A stretch of 64,000 bases of DNA from an uncultured Lachnospiraceae bacterium (lineage in GTDB: Bacteria > Bacillota > Clostridia > Lachnospirales > Lachnospiraceae): positions 124,001 through 188,000 of the forward strand of contig CAJTMC010000001.1 in the NCBI GenBank assembly GCA_910577115.1, read 5' to 3'. The position numbers were made by a program, and so were the translations under genes. Positions 8,013 to 15,818 of the stretch are shown piece by piece. The first letter of the stretch is position 1. Every line of letters begins with the position of its first letter. The notes under the pieces are model-generated. The model ran no database searches, had not been told where the DNA came from, and was given only the letters and a program-made list of their open reading frames with translations.

Positions 8013-10325
8013 TTATCCCTTTTCCCTGCTAATTTGTTCCTTAATCTCTGTTGAACTTGTCGTTTCCGTATATGGGAAAAACACCATATCCGCCCCATGC
8101 TGCTGCAAAAATACTTTTTTTGCAAGCCAGTTGGGATCATTCGCATAATCACTGCCAGAAAACTGAACATCAAAATGATACATATACCATGCATCCTCTG
8201 TATTTGGTTTGTCAACGGGAATTTCAACCGCTTCATCCACATACTGGCACGCCTGTACAATTGCAAGGCGCTCATCAAAAGGAATATATGGACGTGTCTT
8301 TTTTCCCCTGATTACCTGCTCATCTGACACAACACCCACAATCAGATAATCACACTGCTCCTTTGCGCGTTTCAATATATTTAAATGTCCTATATGAAAC
8401 AAGTCAAATACACCTGCCACATAACCGACATGATATTTCTTTGGTACGGTTTCCTGTGATTTCCACGTCTGTCTGAGCGGTCTTTCATAGTCAAGCCGTG
8501 GATCATATATCGAAATATCTTTGATACCTATCTTCTTTAATTGCGAAAGAACCTCCTCAAAGAACTTAATACAGATAAATACCTTAAACGGGGTATCTGT
8601 TTCCTTTAAAACAGTAGGTGAACTAACTTCTATCCCTGACAGACTATCTCCCCACCGCTCCTTATTATTATCAATAATTCCCGCAATGTCATAATATTGA
8701 CCAAACTGTTCAATGAACTGTTCTGCGTAGCTGCCGGAACCAAAAAGATATATTTTTTTACTGCCGACTCCTTTAAAAATATTTGCGAACAATCGTTCAT
8801 ACTCTTCCTGACTGTAATCCATCCTGTGTCGGTTGGAAACAGTTGTCTTCCAGTCCCTTCTGTGCTGCCTATGGTATTGGGATAATTCCTTTTCCTTTCT
8901 CAATTTTCCCAAAAATGCGTTGCCTTTTCCCCTCCATGTCTTCTGATATTCGTAAAGTTTAAAATATTTCAAAATATCTTCTTTTGGATATATCTGTTCC
9001 AAGTCAGGGCTGTCCCTGTATATGAAATCAATTGTTCTGATAAAAATGGCATTTGCCGGAAAATTTTCTATAAAAAACTCTTGGTCGAAAAATACGAATC
9101 CATTCTCTGTATGAAAACAATTAATGGAAACCATATCAATATAACCTCTTTTTAAAATCACTCCGATATTTTCTTTTTCTTCTTCTGTTCCAAATGCACG
9201 GTTCTGCCATTGGTCAATATTGGGATCATCCTTTTTCCGTTTCTCCCACCCAGCTTCAAACTGCCTCCAGTTCACTTCCCCATATAAAACGTGCTCTGAT
9301 GAGGACAAAATTATTTGCTGAAATGATTCAAGCTCTTGAATAAACATCTGTTTATCTCTTCGCAGTGTTTCCCTGAAATACTCCGTCGCAATCTGTCCCT
9401 CGACATAAGGCATCACATATGTATCCCCTTTGCGTTCCCCATTCACTACCGGAACGTCATGCCGACGCAAATATGCCTCACTTTCCAACAGGACGTCTAT
9501 CTTTTTGCATCCCTCCTGATACAGCGCCTTTTTGTATACCCACTTTGAATGCTTAATCATTGTAGCCAATGCTTCCTCATGTCCGCGGTCCCCCTGAACG
9601 GTAATCTGGTCAATATCGGAAAGCGTTCCGTCAACGGAACATTCTATCAGAAAGCCATTTGCCATTTGGTGAAACATGCGGTTTTCCATCAATGTTTCAT
9701 ACAAACACTCCTCCCCAAGAAACAGCGTCTCCGGACTCTTGTATTGTGGAAATATCCGCACATCAAGTGCTTCGTTTGGTATATAATCTTCTGCAATCAG
9801 CATCTGTGGACGTATGAGTTCCGGCATAACTGCATAAAATTTATATTGTGAAAATCCCGCATGTAGCAGCATTTTTTCATATTCAGCCTTTGCATATGCA
9901 CGTCCACCGTTTATTTTCATCCTCTTTTCACTTACCTGAATATAACCGTCAATGCCATCAAGAACATGTCCCGTAAACGAATCCTTATCGCCGCAAAAAT
10001 AACGGATTGCAAGACGGTTCTCGGCACCTAGCAGTAATTTCCCCGAAGGGTTCAATAGCTCTCCCAGCTTTGTGAGCATTTCTATTGGCATATCGCTTCT
10101 TTCTATAATGCCTGCTGCCACAATATAATCAAATTTGGCGCTGATTGTATGTAATCCCGTAATGGTAACCCTTATTGGTTCCAGTCCTTTTTCTTTTATC
10201 GCTTCAAAAAATACTTCACATTCCAGTTTTCCGCCCGAAACAAAAAGTACCCTTGAATCTGCCTGAAAATCATACCAGTTAATCAATGCTTTCGGTAAGT
10301 CATTTATAATTTGGTGCGAAATCAT
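8013..10325 (-). CDS. Multi-domain protein: methyltransferase-like, kinase-like, Rossmann module, cytidylyltransferase
   Basis: About 770 residues from ATG 10325 (MISHQIIND, with GAGGGG upstream). Residues 20-150 look like a SAM-methyltransferase fold (VLFVSGGKLECE, FDYIVAAGII, LNPSGKLLLGAENR). Residues about 240-460 weakly resemble an aminoglycoside-phosphotransferase/kinase fold (YVMPYVEGQ, GYIDMVSINCFHTENGFVFFDQ). Residues about 520-620 are the cluster's Rossmann module (IYLFGSGSYAEQF, IIDNNKERWG). The C-terminal 130 residues are a TagD/GCT-like cytidylyltransferase with GVFDLFHIGH and a TSSTEI signature. The last domain probably makes a CDP-alcohol. The activities of the first two domains are guesses from fold signatures. 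Confidence 0.75.
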   Translation of the reverse strand: MISHQIINDLPKALINWYDFQADSRVLFVSGGKLECEVFFEAIKEKGLEPIRVTITGLHTISAKFDYIVAAGIIERSDMPIEMLTKLGELLNPSGKLLLGAENRLAIRYFCGDKDSFTGHVLDGIDGYIQVSEKRMKINGGRAYAKAEYEKMLLHAGFSQYKFYAVMPELIRPQMLIAEDYIPNEALDVRIFPQYKSPETLFLGEECLYETLMENRMFHQMANGFLIECSVDGTLSDIDQITVQGDRGHEEALATMIKHSKWVYKKALYQEGCKKIDVLLESEAYLRRHDVPVVNGERKGDTYVMPYVEGQIATEYFRETLRRDKQMFIQELESFQQIILSSSEHVLYGEVNWRQFEAGWEKRKKDDPNIDQWQNRAFGTEEEKENIGVILKRGYIDMVSINCFHTENGFVFFDQEFFIENFPANAIFIRTIDFIYRDSPDLEQIYPKEDILKYFKLYEYQKTWRGKGNAFLGKLRKEKELSQYHRQHRRDWKTTVSNRHRMDYSQEEYERLFANIFKGVGSKKIYLFGSGSYAEQFIEQFGQYYDIAGIIDNNKERWGDSLSGIEVSSPTVLKETDTPFKVFICIKFFEEVLSQLKKIGIKDISIYDPRLDYERPLRQTWKSQETVPKKYHVGYVAGVFDLFHIGHLNILKRAKEQCDYLIVGVVSDEQVIRGKKTRPYIPFDERLAIVQACQYVDEAVEIPVDKPNTEDAWYMYHFDVQFSGSDYANDPNWLAKKVFLQQHGADMVFFPYTETTSSTEIKEQISREKG

Positions 10326-10399
10326 ACTACCCCTCATTTCTGTACCCAACGGATTTGTTTCATATGCAGGCAATCACTAAAATTTAGCCTTGACACCGT

Positions 10400-11470
10400 T
10401 CACATATTCATTTCCCGATTACGTATATTAAGCATATTCTCTATTCCCGTATCAATGTCATACTGCGCTTTCCACCCAAGCTGTTCCAATTTTGATGAAT
10501 CCAATACTGCATATTCAATGGGAGTCTGTTCTTGTTTCTCATCCCTATCCGGCTCTTTCATAACGCACTCCACATCGGCTTTTTTTGCCAAAATACCCGC
10601 AAATTCGGCAATTGTTGTCCTTGAGGCCGCATTTGCAATATTATATGCCTCACCGCTTGTGCCATTTAACATAGCCGTAAATATCCCTGATACACAATCT
10701 GCCACATAGGTATAGCTCCGTATCTGTTTTCCCTCACTATGCAGAATGATATTTTTTCCTGCTGACGCATCATTCAAAAACTGTACTGACGCACGATTGT
10801 CGTGGATTGAAGTACATGCCCCATAGGCATGACTTGGACGCACTACCACAACCGGAACATGATACTGTGCTCCAAAAGAAACACATAGCGTCTCTGCACA
10901 GCATTTTGCCATCGGGTAGCAGGAACGTACACTCATACTGTCCCAATACCCACATTCATTCTCTCTAAAAGCATGTTTCATATTAGATGATTTACCATAC
11001 ACTTCACCGCTTGAAACATACAAAAATGTTTGTAATGCATTTTTTTTTGCATTATGCAACGCATACTGCAATAGCTGATATGTGCCAGTCAGCGCCGGCA
11101 TCATCGTTTCTACAGGATGTTCCCGAAACGCCGCCGGAAATCCATCTCCCGCCGCGTGAATGATGTAATCGACCGCTTCATTTAATTCCAACGGGTTTAC
11201 GACATCCTGAATAACAAAATGCAGCCTTTTTTCATTCAGACTCGAGACAAAACGTTCCCTCAGCCTTTTTTCATCGCGTGCCAACAGATAAATTTCAATT
11301 TCTGTATTTTCCGTTCTATTTTGATATAACAGCATATCTGCTGCAAAAGAACCGATAAGCCCCGTTGCTCCGGTAATCAAAATACTTTTATGATAAAGTT
11401 TTCGGGCATTTACTGTTCCATGTAACGCTTTCATCAGGTCAGCCCTATAGGTTTCACTCTGCAGATACAT
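10400..11470 (-). CDS. NAD-dependent sugar epimerase/dehydratase (extended SDR)
   Basis: 356 residues with a nucleotide-binding ITGATGLIGSF motif near residue 32, a VDYIIHAAG strand, YVSSGEVYG, and a catalytic YPMAK (Tyr-x3-Lys). Family members act on nucleotide sugars as epimerases, dehydratases or reductases. The gene begins one base after the stop of the IspD/TarI-like cytidylyltransferase, which suggests that it processes or supplies that enzyme's product. It could also be a reductase in CDP-polyol synthesis, which would parallel the TarI-TarJ pairing, although TarJ belongs to a different dehydrogenase family. Confidence 0.85.
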   Translation of the reverse strand: MYLQSETYRADLMKALHGTVNARKLYHKSILITGATGLIGSFAADMLLYQNRTENTEIEIYLLARDEKRLRERFVSSLNEKRLHFVIQDVVNPLELNEAVDYIIHAAGDGFPAAFREHPVETMMPALTGTYQLLQYALHNAKKNALQTFLYVSSGEVYGKSSNMKHAFRENECGYWDSMSVRSCYPMAKCCAETLCVSFGAQYHVPVVVVRPSHAYGACTSIHDNRASVQFLNDASAGKNIILHSEGKQIRSYTYVADCVSGIFTAMLNGTSGEAYNIANAASRTTIAEFAGILAKKADVECVMKEPDRDEKQEQTPIEYAVLDSSKLEQLGWKAQYDIDTGIENMLNIRNREMNM

Positions 11471-11471
11471 A

Positions 11472-12185
11472 TTATTTCAGCCAGTCGTCCTTTCTTGCCA
11501 TAAGCAGTGCCTTAAAAATCTCTAAGTCCTCTGTTGTTGTGATTTTGATGTTCTTCTCAGAACCGGGACAAAAATGGACTTCTTCCCCCAATTCCACCAT
11601 TAACGTACACGAAGCCGTGGAATTCGTAATCTCTCGCTTTTTGGCCTCTTCATGTGCCCATACAATCTTCTGTAACGGAAAAGCCTGCGGAGTCTGAGTC
11701 CTTGCCAACAAGTCCCTTGAAATCACTTTCGAGGAACTGTTTGGATTTTCATTTCTAAGCAGCATTGCTTCCGCACACGGAATAACCGTAATTGCAGAGC
11801 CATGCAACCTGCACTCTGCAATACAATTCGATATAATTTCCTGTGATACATTGGGCCTGATTGCATCATGAATCAGCACCAAATCTGACAGTTCACAGTA
11901 CTTTTCCAGTTCGACAAGCCCATTATGTATTGACTGCTGACCATTCTCTCCGCCTGCCGTTACCCATCTCATCTTGGTAATATTAAACTGACGCGCATAT
12001 GCCCACAAGATTTCCTGCCACCCGTCAATACATACAACCAAAATCGCATCTATCTCAGGATGTTTTTGGAATGCCTGCATTGTGTATACAATGACAGGTC
12101 TGTCATGAATACTCAAAAACTGTTTTGGGATATCCTGATGCGTGCGGACACCCTTGCCACCAGCTATAATCATTGCTATGTTCAT
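11472..12185 (-). CDS. IspD/TarI-family cytidylyltransferase
   Basis: 237 residues. The N-terminal IIAGGKGVRTHQDIPKQFL is the CTP-binding signature of the IspD/TarI family, followed by VLIHDAIRP and ARTQTPQAF. IspD makes CDP-methylerythritol for isoprenoids, and TarI makes CDP-ribitol for teichoic acid. The setting among glycan genes and the adjacent epimerase favour a TarI-like polyol-phosphate role. The start overlaps the carrier protein stop by four bases (ATGA), showing translational coupling. Confidence 0.82.
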   Translation of the reverse strand: MNIAMIIAGGKGVRTHQDIPKQFLSIHDRPVIVYTMQAFQKHPEIDAILVVCIDGWQEILWAYARQFNITKMRWVTAGGENGQQSIHNGLVELEKYCELSDLVLIHDAIRPNVSQEIISNCIAECRLHGSAITVIPCAEAMLLRNENPNSSSKVISRDLLARTQTPQAFPLQKIVWAHEEAKKREITNSTASCTLMVELGEEVHFCPGSEKNIKITTTEDLEIFKALLMARKDDWLK

Positions 12186-12421
12186 TTTCTTTCTTCTCCT
12201 GTCAACAATCTCTGCATCAACCGATAAATTCCTTCTGCAGAATTCAGGTTTTCCGGAATGATATCATCAGTTTCTATATCAATATCGTATGCATCCGACA
12301 ATTCCTCTATCAGGTTAAGAATGTCAAATGAACTTAAGATGCCTCCGTCAATCAACGCTTTTTCCGCCTCAAAATCAACATCCGGTCTCAATTTTTTTAG
12401 AATTTCCATAATCTTTTCCAT
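12182..12421 (-). CDS. Acyl or aminoacyl carrier protein
   Basis: 79 residues, acidic and helical. Ser in GILSSFDIL is the expected phosphopantetheine attachment site, in the place of the DSL motif of acyl carrier and DltC proteins; the usual Asp before it is Ser here. AAAGGA lies upstream of the ATG at 12421. The adenylate-forming ligase gene lies about 1.8 kb upstream in the same transcription unit and is the obvious loading enzyme. Together they suggest activation and transfer of an acyl or amino acid group to a glycan or polyol, by analogy with D-alanylation of teichoic acid. Confidence 0.85.
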   Translation of the reverse strand: MEKIMEILKKLRPDVDFEAEKALIDGGILSSFDILNLIEELSDAYDIDIETDDIIPENLNSAEGIYRLMQRLLTGEERK

Positions 12422-12443
12422 TGCCTGCTATCCTTTCCCGCCT

Positions 12444-12497
12444 TTACTTATTTTCCTTACATGAAATGTGCGTAACTTCTCTGTCGTTTCTTCTCAT
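12444..12497 (-). other. Possible 17-codon ORF between symporter and carrier protein genes
   Basis: GAGGTGA sits at good spacing before ATG 12497, which opens 17 codons (MRRNDREVTHISC...) and a stop at 12444. It fills most of the spacer between the symporter and carrier protein genes. It may be a translated peptide, a decayed gene start (the sequence faintly recalls the N-terminus of nitroimidazole-reductase-like flavoproteins), or chance. Confidence 0.3.
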
Positions 12498-12507
12498 AAC
12501 TGTCACC

Positions 12508-14091
12508 TCATGCTGTTAATAAAGGAATAATCCAGAAAACAAGCATAAGCACTGCCATCAAAGCACCAACCATGATACCAAACAACAACCAGTTCAGTGT
12601 CTTCCTGACTGCTGCTACATCGCATTCCCTTTCGGGAATCTCAAACAATTTTTCCCTTGCAATCTTTTCTTCCTCTGTCACCCTCGTAAGACAGGAACCA
12701 ATGAAAATGGCAATGACATTACACAATATTCCTATAATGGCAGGATCCAAATAAGACGGCAGGTTTACTCCGCCCACTGACTTGACGAGATTCGCCGCAA
12801 GGCAGCCTATCATCCCTGAAAGCATTCCGCAAAACGCCCCTGTCTTTGTCATTTTCTTACTAAAAATACAGCCTATGGCTACCGGCATCCATGAACTTGC
12901 CGCAGTAGCGCCCCCAAGGAACATAATTACAAAAATTGCCGGTGGATTTGCTATGGCACATACAAGCACTATGAAGCTTACCGCCACCATTACCAAACGC
13001 CCAATTCTGATTGATTTTTCACATTTAACAACAGCCAGGTCATTGGCAGCCGAAGCGCCAATCAACGATAGAAACGTCGTTGCTGACGAAATCCCGGCGG
13101 ATAAAACTCCTGTCATTAGGATAACCCCCAGAAATGCAGGAACCGCATTCATTGCAGCCCAAATCCATACATGAGATGATTGTTCCAAATCCGGATTCAG
13201 CACATTGATAATTGCAGCAGTCATGCAAACAAAAAATTCCAAAACAAAAACACCTAAAGCCGCTATCGGCGCAGATTTTACAACCGTATGCTCGTCCTTT
13301 GCCATAAGATATCTGCTAGACTGCCACGGACCAATGGCACATACCGAACACCATACGATTCCATATGCCACGCCCCATATCATATTGTCTGCACCCGTTT
13401 CATAAAGGGCTCCCGGACGGCCTTCCCATGTTAATAACGCCCTTGTATCCGGTGTCCCGGCAAGTGCAGTTATTGCGGGAAACCATCCTCCGGCCTTACC
13501 TGCTATAAAAATAACTGACACAAGCATGGATATCGTGAACAATCCCGCCATAAGAGTGTCCGTAATTAGTACTCCCCGTGAGCCTGATACCACGGAAATA
13601 AAGGTAAATACTACTATTGCGATTACAATACATACATTATAGTTGATGCCGGTAACTACATTCATCAGGGTTCCAACGCCCTGAATAACAGACAGTAAAT
13701 ACACTGACATCATTATGATTGCAGTAACAGCCGAAAGTGTCCGCATCTTTTGCGAACAAAACCTTTGGCCAAAAAATTCCGGTATCGTCATTGCCCCGCT
13801 TCGCCGAAGATATCTTCCGAAAAATACTGCCCCAAGTATATATCCTGCCGACTGCATGCCGGCAAAAACAATCATAGCTGATAAGGCACCTTCATATGCT
13901 TCTGCCGCATCCCCCATAAACATTCCCGTACTTGTATAAGAAGCTATCATTGAACCCGCAATCAGGATAAGGGGCGCCTTTCTGCCTGCCACATAGAAAT
14001 CTTCCGCATTTTTTACCTTTTTACTTATCATCCAGCTGATTCCTATAAAGAACAGCATTGCAATACACATGCCGATAAAATAAATATTCAT
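12508..14091 (-). CDS. Sodium:solute symporter (SSS family)
   Basis: 527 residues with about thirteen hydrophobic segments, beginning MNIYFIGMCIAMLFFIG. The KNAEDFYVAGRKAPLILIAGSMIASYTSTG stretch in the first third is characteristic of sodium:solute symporters such as those for proline or pantothenate. It starts inside the stop of the 37-residue membrane peptide gene (ATGA overlap), so the two are translationally coupled. Its place between an adenylate-forming ligase and a carrier protein suggests that it imports the substrate to be activated. A sodium-driven carboxylate or amino acid would fit, but the substrate cannot be read from the sequence. Confidence 0.9.
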   Translation of the reverse strand: MNIYFIGMCIAMLFFIGISWMISKKVKNAEDFYVAGRKAPLILIAGSMIASYTSTGMFMGDAAEAYEGALSAMIVFAGMQSAGYILGAVFFGRYLRRSGAMTIPEFFGQRFCSQKMRTLSAVTAIIMMSVYLLSVIQGVGTLMNVVTGINYNVCIVIAIVVFTFISVVSGSRGVLITDTLMAGLFTISMLVSVIFIAGKAGGWFPAITALAGTPDTRALLTWEGRPGALYETGADNMIWGVAYGIVWCSVCAIGPWQSSRYLMAKDEHTVVKSAPIAALGVFVLEFFVCMTAAIINVLNPDLEQSSHVWIWAAMNAVPAFLGVILMTGVLSAGISSATTFLSLIGASAANDLAVVKCEKSIRIGRLVMVAVSFIVLVCAIANPPAIFVIMFLGGATAASSWMPVAIGCIFSKKMTKTGAFCGMLSGMIGCLAANLVKSVGGVNLPSYLDPAIIGILCNVIAIFIGSCLTRVTEEEKIAREKLFEIPERECDVAAVRKTLNWLLFGIMVGALMAVLMLVFWIIPLLTA

Positions 14092-14201
14092 TTGTCCTCA
14101 TTCCCCATTATATTTTTATATTCTTTTTTTACATGTCTGTACGCTATAAACGCAGATACCGATATCCATAACCCTATCGATACCGCAATCGCAATTTCCA
14201 T
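14088..14201 (-). CDS. Small single-pass membrane peptide coupled to the symporter
   Basis: 37 residues from ATG 14201 (MEIAIAVSIGLWISVSAF...), preceded by AAGGGGGA. One membrane helix is followed by a basic, polar tail (RHVKKEYKNIMGNEDK). A longer reading from 14303 would overlap the ligase gene and lacks a ribosome site. The stop overlaps the symporter start by four bases. Short partner subunits occur with some sodium:solute symporters, so an accessory subunit is likely. Confidence 0.7.
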   Translation of the reverse strand: MEIAIAVSIGLWISVSAFIAYRHVKKEYKNIMGNEDK

Positions 14202-14218
14202 AGCCGGATTCCCCCTTC

Positions 14219-15727
14219 TCACTTTGTTATGTACATTTCTTTCAGCTTTTGTCTGTCTATTTTCCCATTTAAATTCAAGGGCATTGTTTCCACCGGATAC
14301 CATCTGTTTGGCATCATGTACTCCGGAAGCAGCTTTAACAGCTGGTCCCTCAATTCCTGTTCTGTCAGCGCGCCTTTATACACTGCCACAATCATTGATT
14401 TCTTCCCGTCATATAAGCAGCACCCTGTCTCAATTTCTTCCAAAGACAGTAAGGCAGTTTCTATCTCACCCAATTCAATCCTGCGCCCCATGTGTTTAAT
14501 CTGAAAATCCTTTCTCGAAAGATACACCAGTTCCCCATATTCGTTCCACTGTGCCAAGTCGCCTGTCCTGTAAATGATTTCCGGATACGCATGGTTCAAC
14601 GGATTTTGCACAAACACTTCCGCCGTTTTCTCAGGCGCATTATAATACCCGCAAGCAAGTCCTGTTCCCCTTACACATATTTCACCAATTGCTCCTTCAC
14701 CGACTGCAGGCCTGTCCTGTTCATCCAATAAAAATACATCCATATTTTTACATGGTACACCTATCGGCAAAGTATCTGTATTTTCAAGCTTTCGATTTAC
14801 TTCGTATACCGTACAGGTATCCGTAACCTCTGTAGGACCGTAAAAATTAACGTACCTTGCATCCGGATATTTCGCCATCCATTTATTCAGATATTTGACC
14901 GGCATCACTTCCCCGCCAAAAAAGACATTCCTTAGGTCAATCGGCGGCGTTTTTTTCAACGCCCCGAGAGCCGCCGGAAAAACCAACGCTGATGGTACCC
15001 AAAATAGTGTATTTATATTGTTATGTGATATGTATTCCAGCAAATACTTTGGAACCTTAAAGCACTGCTGCGGAATGATATACATGCTGGCTCCTGTTTT
15101 CACCGTTGCATATACATCCAACACCGACATACTGAAATAAAGAGGTGTCTGATTTCCCCATACATAGCTCTCGTCCAAATTGAACTGCCACACGGCCCAG
15201 TCAATAAAATCCGCCAGTGACCTGTGTGATATGATAACGCCTTTGGGGATACCGGTAGACCCTGATGTGTACAGGACATATGCCACATCCGTATCAATAA
15301 TCCCAGCCTCCACTGCAGCAATGTCTCCTGCAGAAATCGCACCCAACATACAGTCTTCATATTTGATAATAAGGCTGTCTTTGCCGCACAGGCTCCTCAC
15401 ACGTTCAAGGTGTTTATCCGTCGTAAGAATTGCTGCCGGCTGGAATGATTCCAGTATTTTATCAATGCGCTGATCCGGCATCTCCACATCAATTACCGTA
15501 TAAAAATTTCCGCTATAAGCTACTCCATAAAAGGCAGACAGACAAGCCACGCTTTTATCCATAAATATTGCAATTGGTTTTTTTAAGATTTTTTTCCAAA
15601 TCAACGCACCTGCAATATGGTATGCTTCCTGCTGCAATCCATAAAAAGACAGTGTCCTTGCCTCATCAACAAACGCTATTTTGTCCTTATACTTCACAGC
15701 TGATTCATTTAAATAATTTGTAATCAT
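14219..15727 (-). CDS. Adenylate-forming amino acid/acyl ligase (DltA/NRPS A-domain-like)
   Basis: 502 residues, close to the length of DltA. It carries YTSGSTGIPKG (P-loop), NFYGPTEVTDTC, YRTGDLAQW and the C-terminal lysine motif NLNGKIDRQKL. Such enzymes adenylate a carboxylic acid and load it on a phosphopantetheine carrier; the small carrier protein downstream is the likely partner. AAAAGGAGA lies upstream of ATG 15727. The absence of a DltB-like acyltransferase nearby leaves the acceptor step unexplained. The substrate is not predictable by eye. Confidence 0.88.
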   Translation of the reverse strand: MITNYLNESAVKYKDKIAFVDEARTLSFYGLQQEAYHIAGALIWKKILKKPIAIFMDKSVACLSAFYGVAYSGNFYTVIDVEMPDQRIDKILESFQPAAILTTDKHLERVRSLCGKDSLIIKYEDCMLGAISAGDIAAVEAGIIDTDVAYVLYTSGSTGIPKGVIISHRSLADFIDWAVWQFNLDESYVWGNQTPLYFSMSVLDVYATVKTGASMYIIPQQCFKVPKYLLEYISHNNINTLFWVPSALVFPAALGALKKTPPIDLRNVFFGGEVMPVKYLNKWMAKYPDARYVNFYGPTEVTDTCTVYEVNRKLENTDTLPIGVPCKNMDVFLLDEQDRPAVGEGAIGEICVRGTGLACGYYNAPEKTAEVFVQNPLNHAYPEIIYRTGDLAQWNEYGELVYLSRKDFQIKHMGRRIELGEIETALLSLEEIETGCCLYDGKKSMIVAVYKGALTEQELRDQLLKLLPEYMMPNRWYPVETMPLNLNGKIDRQKLKEMYITK

Positions 15728-15768
15728 AATGTCTCCTTTTATTTACACATGAACTTCCCTGTCATATG

Positions 15769-15796
15769 TTAATAAATTAGGTTTCCTACTTGTAAA
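15769..15796 (-). promoter_or_regulatory. Candidate sigma-A-type promoter before the ligase gene
   Basis: On the minus strand TTTACA (15796-15791) and TATTAA (15774-15769) are separated by 16 bases, about 40 bases upstream of the ligase start. The spacer between the two genes is AT rich. This is a consensus match only. Confidence 0.35.
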
Positions 15797-15818
15797 TATT
15801 TTTCTCTAAGTGATATAA

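Noticed and set aside
11472..12185. Isoprenoid enzyme IspD
   Set aside because: Sequence alone cannot exclude it, but no other isoprenoid genes are near and all neighbours concern glycan or polyol metabolism.
15740..15765. Ten-base match (ACAGGGAAGT) between the flank of the TnpB-like gene near 52700 and the sequence upstream of the ligase gene, as a guide-target pair
   Set aside because: Ten bases are expected to match by chance in 64 kb, and the guide boundary is unknown.
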